Source of the DNA: Streptomyces sp. WZ-12
Lineage (GTDB): Bacteria > Actinomycetota > Actinomycetes > Streptomycetales > Streptomycetaceae
Assembly (NCBI RefSeq): GCF_028898845.1
Contig: NZ_CP118574.1
Span: forward strand, 806,001-870,000
DNA: 64,000 bases
Reading direction: 5' to 3'
Shown here piece by piece: positions 1-7,578 of the stretch. The notes under the pieces are model-generated. The model searched no databases, was not told the origin of the DNA, and saw nothing but the letters and a program-made list of their open reading frames with translations. Every line of letters starts with the position of its first letter. Position 1 is the stretch's first letter. The position numbers and the translations under genes were made by a program.

Positions 1-106
1 CTTAGGCCCGTTGACTCCACCGCTGCCCGCGGCCCGAGTCGGACGGAACGCCCGGCGACTCCCCTTGCGGTGCAGCCCGGCCCAAGGCGGCCGACGCTGC
101 GCGCGC

Positions 107-811
107 TCACGCCAGGAGGTGACTGGTGTGGGAAATGCGGCGGGCCGTGGCCGAGAGGGCGTGGATCTGGGGACCGACCTGTTCGATGCGGGTCACCGGA
201 GTGGTGAAGGGCAGGCGGACGTCGCGGTGGGAGCTGGGGTATTCGAGGCGGAGGGTGATCCCGTAGCGGTCCATGGCCACCGGAAGCGCGCGCTGCACAC
301 CGTCGTTGGGGACCGGGCGGACGAGCCGGAGCAGGAGCGGGACGAGTTCGGCGTGTGCGTCGACGAGGTGGGTCAGCATCTCCGCCTCGGCCTTCGCCAG
401 CGGGTCGGGTTCGGTGCGCTCCAGTTCCTGGAGCGTGACGTAGCTGCGTCCCGCCGCGTCTTCCAGGACGGCCTGGCCGAACTCCAGGCACGCGCTCTGC
501 TCGGACTGGGGGTCGTACGGGGCCGCCAGGAGCCCGGCCAGCGTGACCCGGGCACGCAGCCGGTCGCGCACGGGGGTGGGGGCGATGTCGGTGAGTTCCA
601 AGCGGACCGGGACACGTCCGGTCGAGGCGGCGTCGGAGCCCTCGCCCGGGGCGTGCAGGTGGAACAGGCCCGTGCTCCCAGCACCGTTGAGACGGTGGAC
701 TTCGCTGCGGAGCCCGTCGCTCACCACGGTCATGGAGTGGGAGACGGTCAGGATCGAGCGGACGCGCTCGGCGGCGGTCGGCGTGATGGCGCGGGCACGA
801 GATGAAGGCAT
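107..811 (-). CDS. DUF2470 (HugZ-like) protein under iron-box control
   Basis: The 234-residue protein carries a C-terminal DUF2470 region: around residues 145-230 it reads MLTHLVDAHAELVPLLLRLV, then a beta-rich part ending in the DVRLPF signature. The N-terminal half begins with AAERVRSILTVSHSMTVV, as in the split-barrel part of HugZ-type heme-handling proteins. No signal peptide is visible, so it should be cytoplasmic. The ATG at 811 is chosen because translation then opens 31 bases after a near-perfect iron box. Regulation by a DtxR-family repressor (IdeR/DmdR) is therefore very likely, with expression when iron is scarce. A role in heme binding or heme iron release is inferred from the family and the regulation; no catalytic residue can be assigned here. 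Confidence 0.85.
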   Translation of the reverse strand: MPSSRARAITPTAAERVRSILTVSHSMTVVSDGLRSEVHRLNGAGSTGLFHLHAPGEGSDAASTGRVPVRLELTDIAPTPVRDRLRARVTLAGLLAAPYDPQSEQSACLEFGQAVLEDAAGRSYVTLQELERTEPDPLAKAEAEMLTHLVDAHAELVPLLLRLVRPVPNDGVQRALPVAMDRYGITLRLEYPSSHRDVRLPFTTPVTRIEQVGPQIHALSATARRISHTSHLLA

Positions 812-842
812 CCGGCTTCTCCCAGAGCGAGCAGTGGGCTAC

Positions 843-861
843 TTAGGTTTGCCTAACCTAA
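843..861 (-). promoter_or_regulatory. Iron box (IdeR/DmdR operator)
   Basis: On the minus strand the 19 bases read TTAGGTTAGGCAAACCTAA. This differs from the known actinobacterial consensus TTAGGTTAGGCTAACCTAA by a single base. It lies just upstream of the ATG of the DUF2470 gene and so overlaps or abuts its promoter. Confidence 0.93.
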
Positions 862-918
862 CCCACTGCAGTTCGGAGCGCGAGCACCCCCTCCCGTGAC
901 GACCCACGTGACGTTCAC

Positions 919-963
919 TTTCGGCCGGAGCCGTTTTGGACGGAGCGGTTTCGGACGGAGCGG
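919..963. repeat. Three 15-bp tandem repeats in the 812-1163 gap
   Basis: Units TTTCGGCCGGAGCCG, TTTTGGACGGAGCGG and TTTCGGACGGAGCGG follow one another, and a fourth degenerate copy may follow. They lie upstream of the iron-box promoter. The rest of the 350-bp gap between the DUF2470 gene and the methyltransferase gene holds only the iron box and the terminator listed separately. Function unknown. Confidence 0.6.
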
Positions 964-1090
964 TTTTCGTTCGAGCTCCGCCTCGTTGCCGAGGGAACTC
1001 AGCGGCCGCCAAGGCCCGTTCCCGCACACGCACGCATCCGCATTCACCGCTATCGCCGCATTCGCCCCAACCACCCCAAGAACGAAAAAT

Positions 1091-1113
1091 CCCCCGAGGC
1101 AAAGCCCCGGGGG
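1091..1113 (-). terminator. Intrinsic terminator of the methyltransferase gene
   Basis: CCCCCGAGGC, an AAA loop and GCCCCGGGGG form a 10-bp stem with one mismatch. On the minus strand the stem is followed by ATTTTTCGTT, a U-rich tail, about 50 bases after the stop codon of the methyltransferase gene. Confidence 0.8.
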
Positions 1114-1163
1114 ACGAACGACCCGCACCCTGCGCAGCGGAAAGAGGCGACGGGACGGCGGTG

Positions 1164-1982
1164 CTAGCCGACCGGCTTCCGGCCCCACGCGGAGATCAAC
1201 GGCGCCGTCGCGGTGTCGAGATGTCCCGACGCGATGTTCGCCAGGTGCTCCTCGATCTCCTCGGCCGTCGCCAACCCGGCCTCGATCAGCCGCCCGCGGA
1301 TCTGCCGTACGGTCGCGGCCTCCAGCGCGCTCCCGATCGGCGACGTGATCGGGAAGTACGCATCGGCCTCGACATCGACCAATCCGGCCGTACGCAGCAG
1401 CCGGGGCAGCGTCCGTCCGAAGGCGAGTTGCGCGCCCCGCTCCGCCAGCAACGCGCGAAAGCCGCGCCGGATCCGGTTCGCGAGCTCCTGCTCAGGGCCG
1501 TACTCGTCGGGGCAGGCAAGCGGTTGCAGCGCCGGATCGGCGTCCTCGACCAGCAGCCATCCGCCGGGCCGCAGGGCCCGCGCCATGGCCCGCAACGCGG
1601 CCTCGCGCTGCGGCACATGTACCAGGACGAGCCGGGCGTGCACCAGGTCGAACGGCCCTTCCGGCGCCTCGTCGGCACCCACGTCGTGCCGAGCCACCTC
1701 GTACGGCGCCCCGGCCTGCGGCATCCACGACGTGTCGAGATCGGTGGCCAGTACCCGGCCGTTCGCGCCGACCCGCTCGGCCAGCCACGCGGGGACGCTC
1801 GGACCGCCGGCCCCGACCTCCCAGCAGTTCCACTCGTCCGCAACCCCCAGCGCCCGCAGCCGCCGGAACGTCACCGGATCGAACAACTCCGACAGGGCCG
1901 CAAACCGCTCCCCCGCCTCGACCTGCCGGTTGTCGAGCAGATACCCCTTGCCGCGGGCTCCGGCCGCTTCATGGTCCGTCAC
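1164..1982 (-). CDS. Class I SAM-dependent methyltransferase
   Basis: The glycine-rich SAM site is EVGAGGPSVPAWLAERVG, followed by the acidic residue of strand 2 in VLATDLD. Later comes the usual GPFDLVHARLVLVHVPQRE motif and ALRPGGWLLVEDADP. The substrate cannot be read from the sequence; small-molecule methylation is the usual role of this group. I place the start at a GTG giving VTDHEAAGARGKGYLLDNRQ, because family members begin shortly before the YLLDNRQ.EAG segment. A start 12 codons upstream (2018) is possible. The gene is monocistronic, ends at a clear terminator and diverges from the kinase gene. Confidence 0.85.
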   Translation of the reverse strand: MTDHEAAGARGKGYLLDNRQVEAGERFAALSELFDPVTFRRLRALGVADEWNCWEVGAGGPSVPAWLAERVGANGRVLATDLDTSWMPQAGAPYEVARHDVGADEAPEGPFDLVHARLVLVHVPQREAALRAMARALRPGGWLLVEDADPALQPLACPDEYGPEQELANRIRRGFRALLAERGAQLAFGRTLPRLLRTAGLVDVEADAYFPITSPIGSALEAATVRQIRGRLIEAGLATAEEIEEHLANIASGHLDTATAPLISAWGRKPVG

Positions 1983-2248
1983 CGCCCGAACATCAAGTCG
2001 CTCGACGAGCCGATGCACGGAGAGAAACCCGGCGCGAAACCCGGCGCGCGGCCGGCCGTCGCCGACCCCGCCCTGCCACCCGGGTCGGTACGCCGCCGGT
2101 TCGCCGTACCGGTGTTCCGCCGCGCCGCCCGTGACGCCTGGTCAGGCGTGCGAACCGGCAGAGGTCGCCCGGCCCGGCGCGGCGGCGGCCCCCTATGCTG
2201 GAGGCCGCCCGGCCGAGACTGACCGGGTCGACGACGCGGGAGGGTTTT

Positions 2249-4216
2249 GTGGCAGCGCTGGATCCGGACGACCCGCGTTCCATCGGCGGATACCAGTTGC
2301 TGGAGCGGCTGGGCGTCGGCGGCATGGGGCGGGTCTTCCTCGGGCGCTCGCCCGGTGGCCGGCGGGTCGCGGTCAAGGTGGTGCACGCCGCCCTGGTCGA
2401 CCAGCCGGACTTCCGCTCACGGTTCCGCAGGGAAGTGCAGGCCGCCCGCGCGGTCAGCGGGGCGTTCACCGCACCGGTCATCGACGCCGATCCGGACGCG
2501 GCCAAGCCCTGGCTGGTGACCAGTTACATCGCCGGCCCTTCGCTGGAAAAGGAAGTCGCCAACCGGGGACCAATGCCCGCGCCCCGTGTGTTCGCCCTGG
2601 GCGCCGGGCTCGCCGAGGCGCTGGTGTCCATCCACAGCGCCCATCTCATCCACCGCGACCTCAAGCCCTCCAACGTGCTGCTGGCCGAAGACGGCCCGCG
2701 GGTCATCGACTTCGGCATCGCCCGCGCCGTCGAGGGCAGCTCCCTCACCGTGACCGGGTACGCGCTCGGCTCGCCGGGATTCATGTCGCCGGAGCAGGTG
2801 AACGGCGAGGAGATCGGTCCGGCCAGCGACGTCTTCTCCCTCGGGACGGTCCTGGCATACGCAGCCACCGGCGGAAACCCGTTCGGCAACGGTCACTTGG
2901 CCTCCCTCCTCTACCGGGTCGCCCACGACACCCCCGAACTCGACGCGATCGCCGACCCCGCGTTGCGCGCCCTCATCGCCGCCTGCCTGGCCAAGGACCC
3001 CGCCCAACGGCCCACGCCCCGGGAGCTACTGACCCGGTGCGGAGCGGGTGCGGGGGCGGCCGCGCCGGTCGCACCGCACGCGACCGACGGCGGACACGGG
3101 GCGCCGCACGGCACGGCACCCTCCGGCCGAACTCCCGCCCAAGGCGGGGGTGTTGACACCGGCAACCCGTCGCACTCACCGGGAGCGGGTGGTGCCCACG
3201 GCGCCGTCCCCGGCGGCACGGTAACCCCCGGCGCCCGGACCGAAACGGCCTACCTGGGCCAACGGCCGACCGACGGGGCAACGCCGCCGCCGATCGCCCC
3301 GCAACCCCCACCACCGGCCAGCTTTGGGACCCCGACCCCGCCGGCTCCGGTTCCCGTCACTCCGACGACGGGCCCCACGCCCACCGCTTCCCACTACGGG
3401 TTCCTCACTCCCCCGCCGGGAACGGCAACGACGCAGCCCAGCCCAACCGGCGCCGCAGCCCGACGCGGCCCCAGTCGCCGTGTGCTCCTGATCTCGGCTG
3501 CCGCCGCGGCCGCCGTCGCCGCGGTGGGCGTCCCCACGGCCCTGACTCTGACCCACAGCAACGACACCACACAGAACTCCGCACCGGCCCCGGCCCCGCC
3601 CCGGCCCGCCGACCCAAAACCCGTCGGCGCATGGCGACTTGACGAAGGCTCCGGCACCACCGCCGCGGACTCCGCGGGCGCTCACAACGGCACCGCGTCC
3701 GACGTCCGCTGGGGCGTGGGCAACAGCGGTGCCGCGCTCTTCAACGGCGTCAGCAGCCAGATCATCACGCGCGACCAGGTGCTCGACACCACTCCGGGGC
3801 ACAGCTTCACGATCTCCGCCTGGGCGTACCTCACCAGCGCCAACGGCTTCGCCACCGTCGTCAGTCAAGGCACCACCGGCGGCAGCGCGTTCTACCTGCA
3901 GTACTCGGGCGCCGACCACCGGTGGGCGTTCTCCCGACTGGGCGTCCGCACGCTCGCGAGCAAGCCGCCCGCCCTCAACGCCTGGACCCATCTGGTCGGG
4001 GTCTGCGACGCCACGACCCACCGGCTCCACCTCTACGTCAACGGCGTGCAGCAGGGCACCGCCACCGATTCGAACCCCAACACCGCCCCGGGCCCGCTCA
4101 TCATCGGCCGTGCCACCTTCGACGGCCGACCCGTCGACTTCTTCTCCGGCGGCATCAAGAACGTTCAGGTCTTCGACCGGGCCCTAACCCCGGACCAGGT
4201 CGCGGAATTGAATTAG
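2249..4216 (+). CDS. Membrane Ser/Thr protein kinase with extracellular LamG-type domain
   Basis: Domains in order: a PknB-type kinase (about residues 12-270) with GVGGMGRVF, the AVKVV lysine, HRDLKPSN catalytic loop, DFGIAR and the SPEQ segment; a long Pro/Gly/Thr-rich linker; one membrane helix (VLLISAAAAAAVAAVGVPTA); and a C-terminal concanavalin A/LamG-like domain beginning GAWRLDEGSGTTAADSAG. The GTG at 2249 is preferred over upstream codons because GGGAGG lies five bases before it. The kinase should face the cytoplasm and the lectin-like domain the cell surface, so an external glycan or protein signal is a reasonable inference. No substrate gene is recognisable next to it. The RNA methyltransferase gene starts 31 bases downstream and may be co-transcribed. 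Confidence 0.93.
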   Translation: MAALDPDDPRSIGGYQLLERLGVGGMGRVFLGRSPGGRRVAVKVVHAALVDQPDFRSRFRREVQAARAVSGAFTAPVIDADPDAAKPWLVTSYIAGPSLEKEVANRGPMPAPRVFALGAGLAEALVSIHSAHLIHRDLKPSNVLLAEDGPRVIDFGIARAVEGSSLTVTGYALGSPGFMSPEQVNGEEIGPASDVFSLGTVLAYAATGGNPFGNGHLASLLYRVAHDTPELDAIADPALRALIAACLAKDPAQRPTPRELLTRCGAGAGAAAPVAPHATDGGHGAPHGTAPSGRTPAQGGGVDTGNPSHSPGAGGAHGAVPGGTVTPGARTETAYLGQRPTDGATPPPIAPQPPPPASFGTPTPPAPVPVTPTTGPTPTASHYGFLTPPPGTATTQPSPTGAAARRGPSRRVLLISAAAAAAVAAVGVPTALTLTHSNDTTQNSAPAPAPPRPADPKPVGAWRLDEGSGTTAADSAGAHNGTASDVRWGVGNSGAALFNGVSSQIITRDQVLDTTPGHSFTISAWAYLTSANGFATVVSQGTTGGSAFYLQYSGADHRWAFSRLGVRTLASKPPALNAWTHLVGVCDATTHRLHLYVNGVQQGTATDSNPNTAPGPLIIGRATFDGRPVDFFSGGIKNVQVFDRALTPDQVAELN

Positions 4217-4247
4217 GCCCGGCCGGCCCCTGTGAGAGCATCGCAGC

Positions 4248-5573
4248 GTGAGCAGGGCCAGGAACAGGACCGGGGCCAACAGGCACGGTGAAGACGCGGA
4301 ACACTTGGGGCGCGGCGGCCAGTCCGAGGGCGATGTCGGTAGTGGGGGTACGGGTCCCGTCGCGACCTCGGTCAAGGACGAACGGCTCGCCGTGGCACGG
4401 ACGTTGGGCACTCGGGCGGGGCGCGCGGCGGCCGGCGCATGCGCGTTGGAGGGGCGGTCGCTGATCGAGCAGGTGCTCGCCGCCGGTACGCCGCTGCGGG
4501 AGGTGTTGCGCGCCGAGGGCGCCTCCAGTGCCGAGGACGAGCGGTTGGCCGGGCGGTTGCAGGACCGGGGCGTGGCCGTGCACCGGGTCCGGGACGGGGT
4601 GCTGCGGCAGGTGGCCGGCACCGCGCGCCCGGTGGCGTGGTTGGCGCTCGCGGCGCTCCCGCCGGATGCCGAAGTGACCGCGCCCTGGGGCGACTTCGCG
4701 CTGGTCTGTGACGGGGTCGCCGATCCGGGCAACCTGGGCACGCTCGTCCGCAGCGGGCGGGCACTCGGCATCGAGGACGTGGTCCTGACCAACCCCACGA
4801 CGGACGTGACGTCCCGCCGGGTCCTCGACGCCTCGCGCGGCACGGTGCTCACCACCCGCACGCGACGCTTCGCATCGCCTTCCGAGGCCGTCGCGGCGCT
4901 GCGGTCTGCCGGATTCCAGATCGTGGCGACCAGCCCCCGCGGCCGCCAGCTCCAGGCGTTGGCCGCGCTCGACGGGCGCCCGGTGGCCCTGGTCGTCGGG
5001 GGCGAGACCTCGGGGGTCAGCCAGGAAGTCATCGAAGCGGCGGACCTGCTGGTCGCCATCCCGATGGCCGGGGCGGTGGAATCGCTCAACGTCGGTGTGG
5101 CCGCCGGCATTTCCCTGTACGAACTACGGACGAAGAGGGTGCTCGCCGTGCTGACCGAACGCATCCGCAACAGCCTGGGCCGTGACGTCACGCTCACCGG
5201 GCGCTTCATCCGGGACGCCCTCGACCGGGCCGCGCGAGAGGCGGCCGGGCTCTCCTCGGCCCAGGTCATCGCGTTGATGGTGGTCACGGCCGAACGACGC
5301 ACACCCGGGGACGAACTCCGCCGCGATCTGGGCGTGGGCGACCGTGAACTCGACGAACTGACGGCCCCGTTGACGGAACGCGGCTGGCTGGAACGGCAGG
5401 AGAACACCTACGTCCGCACCCCGGCGGGCGAGCAGGCGCTTGCCGCCCTGTGGCCCGTCCAACAGCAGGTCGAGCAGCAACTGTTGACGGGGCTGAGTGC
5501 AGATGAGCGGCAGGTGCTCCAGGATCTGCTCGGGAGGGTTCGGGCGAACGCCACCCGCATCATGGGCAGTTGA
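4248..5573 (+). CDS. SpoU/TrmH RNA 2'-O-methyltransferase fused to a MarR-like domain
   Basis: Residues about 40-297 form a SPOUT methyltransferase: an N-terminal substrate-binding part, then motif 1 around NLGTLVRSGRALGIEDVVL (162-180), motif 2 around VVGGETSGVSQE (249-260) and motif 3 IPMAGAVESLNVGVAAGISL (271-290). The chain then runs without a stop into about 140 residues resembling a MarR regulator: LSSAQVIALMVVTAE, the winged-helix-like ELTAPLTERGWLERQENTYVRT, and a closing helix AVEQ/LSADERQVLQDLLGRVRAN. Family knowledge: SpoU enzymes ribose-methylate rRNA or tRNA, and some confer antibiotic resistance. The role of the MarR-like tail is unknown; it could bind RNA, DNA or a ligand. The first 40 residues are polar and probably disordered. 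Confidence 0.85.
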   Translation: MSRARNRTGANRHGEDAEHLGRGGQSEGDVGSGGTGPVATSVKDERLAVARTLGTRAGRAAAGACALEGRSLIEQVLAAGTPLREVLRAEGASSAEDERLAGRLQDRGVAVHRVRDGVLRQVAGTARPVAWLALAALPPDAEVTAPWGDFALVCDGVADPGNLGTLVRSGRALGIEDVVLTNPTTDVTSRRVLDASRGTVLTTRTRRFASPSEAVAALRSAGFQIVATSPRGRQLQALAALDGRPVALVVGGETSGVSQEVIEAADLLVAIPMAGAVESLNVGVAAGISLYELRTKRVLAVLTERIRNSLGRDVTLTGRFIRDALDRAAREAAGLSSAQVIALMVVTAERRTPGDELRRDLGVGDRELDELTAPLTERGWLERQENTYVRTPAGEQALAALWPVQQQVEQQLLTGLSADERQVLQDLLGRVRANATRIMGS

Positions 5574-5964
5574 GCCGGAGGCGGACGGTGTCGTAGTGAG
5601 CTGAGGCAGCGGCAGGCCGAACGCGTCACGGTGGGTGGCCCCGACACGGTTCGCGCCGGCCGCGGCCAGTTCGGCCGTGACCGGCGTGGTGGGACCGCTC
5701 CGCGGTGAACGGGCTGCCGTCGGGTGGGCGGTCACTCCATGTACCGGGTCTTCACGAGCGGGAAATCCGCGCGTAATACCGCCCGTGTGCAATGGAGTTG
5801 GGCGGGATGGATGGGATGGATCGAACGGGCGGGTTGGGTTGGATCGGGGCCGGGTAGCACTCGGTGCGGGTGCGGTGTCTTGACGTGTCGGCCGGTGTGG
5901 AGACCGGACCGGGCGCCGGCACCGGGTCTGCGGCGATGCTCCCCTCGGGTCGGCGGCTGAGGTC
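5574..5964. other. 391-bp gap between convergent genes
   Basis: No convincing gene, hairpin with U-tract or repeat is visible. The two flanking genes converge here. Short GC-rich open frames lack ribosome binding sites and family resemblance. Confidence 0.5.
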
Positions 5965-6960
5965 TCAGGCCGATCTGAGGTCCGCGGCGAGCGTGTCCGG
6001 TGTGTCGGGGCTGAGCACCTCCTCACCGTAGAGGGCGTGCAGCCAGTTGGTCTGGTAGATGGTGTCGAGGTAGCGCTCGCCGAGATCCGGGGCGATGGCC
6101 ACCGCCGTGAGGTCCGGGTCGGACTGCCTGGCCAACCACTCCTGGGCGCCGCTGACGACGGTGCCGGTCGAGCCCCCGAAGAGGAACCCGCGCCGGGCCA
6201 GGCGGTGACAGGCCCGGACGGTGTCGGCCTCCTCGACGCGGATCACGTCGTCCACGAACGACTCGTCCAGCAGCGCGGGGCGGACGCTGGTGCCCAGGCC
6301 GGGGATCATCCGGCGACCCGGCTCACCGCCGAAGGTCACCGAGCCGACGCTGTCCACCGCCACGATCTTCACCTGCCGGTGCAACTCCCGGAAATAGCGC
6401 GCGCATCCCATCAACGTGCCCGTGGTGCCCGCGCCGATGAACAACACGTCCAGGCGCGGGAAGTGACGGGCGATGGTCGGCGCGGTGGTGCGGTAGTGGG
6501 CCCGCCAGTTGTCGGCGTTGGTGTATTGGTTGAGCCATATGTACCGGTCGTCGGAGGCGCACAGTGCCTGGACATGGGCGATCCGCGCGCCGAGCAGCCC
6601 ACCGGAGGCGGCCGGTTCGGCGATGATGTGCACCTGGCCGCCCATCGCCTCCATGAACCGACGCGCCGAGAGGTTGCAGCGCGCGTCCGTCACGCAGACG
6701 AAGCCGTATCCCTTGCTGGCGGCGATGATGCTCAGGGCCACGCCCAGGTTCCCGGACGAGGACTCGACCAGGATCGAACCCGGCTTGAGAAGGCCGCTCC
6801 ACTCGGCGGCCGCCACCATTTCGGTCGCGGCCTTGAGCTTGATCGAGCCGGCGAAGTTGAATCCCTCGCACTTGAGGAACAGGGCGTGCCCCACCATCGA
6901 CCGCAGGTCGACGTAGAGGTCCTCGACGTTGAAGTCCGTGGGGACGGAGATGACCGTCAT
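5965..6960 (-). CDS. SbnA-like PLP-dependent beta-substitution enzyme
   Basis: A 331-residue fold type II PLP enzyme of the cysteine synthase family. The PLP lysine is Lys41 in AGSIKLKAA, the substrate loop is SSSGNLGVALS (68-78) and the PLP phosphate loop is GAGTTGTLMG. Length and motifs are closest to SbnA, which joins O-phosphoserine and glutamate to make the precursor of 2,3-diaminopropionate; ordinary cysteine synthase is a weaker alternative. The start has a strong GAGGGGGG site. It is the last gene of a minus-strand run that includes a carrier-protein/beta-helix protein, so supplying an unusual amino acid to that protein is a sensible inference. No SbnB-like dehydrogenase is present in the window. 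Confidence 0.75.
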   Translation of the reverse strand: MTVISVPTDFNVEDLYVDLRSMVGHALFLKCEGFNFAGSIKLKAATEMVAAAEWSGLLKPGSILVESSSGNLGVALSIIAASKGYGFVCVTDARCNLSARRFMEAMGGQVHIIAEPAASGGLLGARIAHVQALCASDDRYIWLNQYTNADNWRAHYRTTAPTIARHFPRLDVLFIGAGTTGTLMGCARYFRELHRQVKIVAVDSVGSVTFGGEPGRRMIPGLGTSVRPALLDESFVDDVIRVEEADTVRACHRLARRGFLFGGSTGTVVSGAQEWLARQSDPDLTAVAIAPDLGERYLDTIYQTNWLHALYGEEVLSPDTPDTLAADLRSA

Positions 6961-6996
6961 GATGCCCCCCTCAGTGGCGGCAGTGGTCTCGGCCGG

Positions 6997-7080
6997 TCAG
7001 CCATGGCGGCGTAGTTCGTGGAAGAAGTCGTCGACTTGCAAGGACACGTCGAGCGGAATCGTTGAAGGGGGCGAGGCCAT
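6997..7080 (-). CDS. 27-residue peptide ORF, possible small peptide gene
   Basis: An ATG at 7080 with AAAGG eight bases upstream opens a 27-codon frame beginning MASPPSTIPLDVSLQVDDFF and ending HELRRHG. The stop lies 36 bases before the start of the SbnA-like gene, on the same strand. It has no membrane segment and no cysteine. The length, start signal and position suggest a translated peptide (leader peptide, precursor or small accessory protein), but I recognise no family and cannot exclude chance. Confidence 0.45.
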   Translation of the reverse strand: MASPPSTIPLDVSLQVDDFFHELRRHG

Positions 7081-7170
7081 GCGGATGCCTTTCTCGGGTT
7101 GTCGACTGATGGGTGCCTGAGGGGTGGTGTGGTGCCACCGTGGTCTGCTGTGGTCTTCTCGGGTCCTCCC

Positions 7171-7467
7171 TCACCGCGATGTGGTGTGGTTCAGGTTCAC
7201 GAAGGGGTCGGCGCCGTGGTGGTGGCCAGGACGGCCCGGGCCGCGTCGGCGGGGCGGGTGCGGGGGAATCCGCCAGCAGTGCCTCCGCGGCGGCGCGCCG
7301 CTGGGCGGCGGCGCCGAGCAACTGGGCCCCGCGGGCCCACCATCGCCGACGAGGTACCCGGTGGTGACCTCCGCCTCTCCGGAGAGTGCGGCGAGCACCT
7401 TGGTATAGGAGGCCAACAGCAAGACGTTCAGAGGCACTTCGTGTGCGTCGTCCATGGACTCGGTCAT
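7171..7467 (-). CDS. Condensation-domain-like fragment, probably frameshifted
   Basis: The start has an excellent site (GGAGG, seven bases before ATG). The first ~45 residues contain PLNVLLLASYTKVLAALSGE then VTTGYLVGDGGP, which looks like the core strand/helix region of an NRPS condensation-type domain. After that the frame becomes Pro/Arg-rich and unconvincing. Coding-like sequence continues in the +1 frame (AQLLGAAAQRRAAAEALLAD) and then in the third frame (PADAARAVLATTTAPTPS and a stop near 7197). The simplest reading is a gene remnant with two small indels, or a short gene whose true end is obscured. It lies between the carrier/beta-helix gene and the 27-residue ORF. Confidence 0.45.
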   Translation of the reverse strand: MTESMDDAHEVPLNVLLLASYTKVLAALSGEAEVTTGYLVGDGGPAGPSCSAPPPSGAPPRRHCWRIPPHPPRRRGPGRPGHHHGADPFVNLNHTTSR

Positions 7468-7578
7468 CGCGTTTCCTCCGTTGGTTCGTGCCGTGGCGGC
7501 GCTGCGTGCGTGTCGGCCGTGGCGAGGCGATGGTGACGGGTGTCGTGCTGGGTGAGTGACCGGTGTCCGGGGTGCCCG

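Noticed and set aside
1..106. Possible gene at the left edge
   Set aside because: No reading frame with family resemblance; too short to judge.
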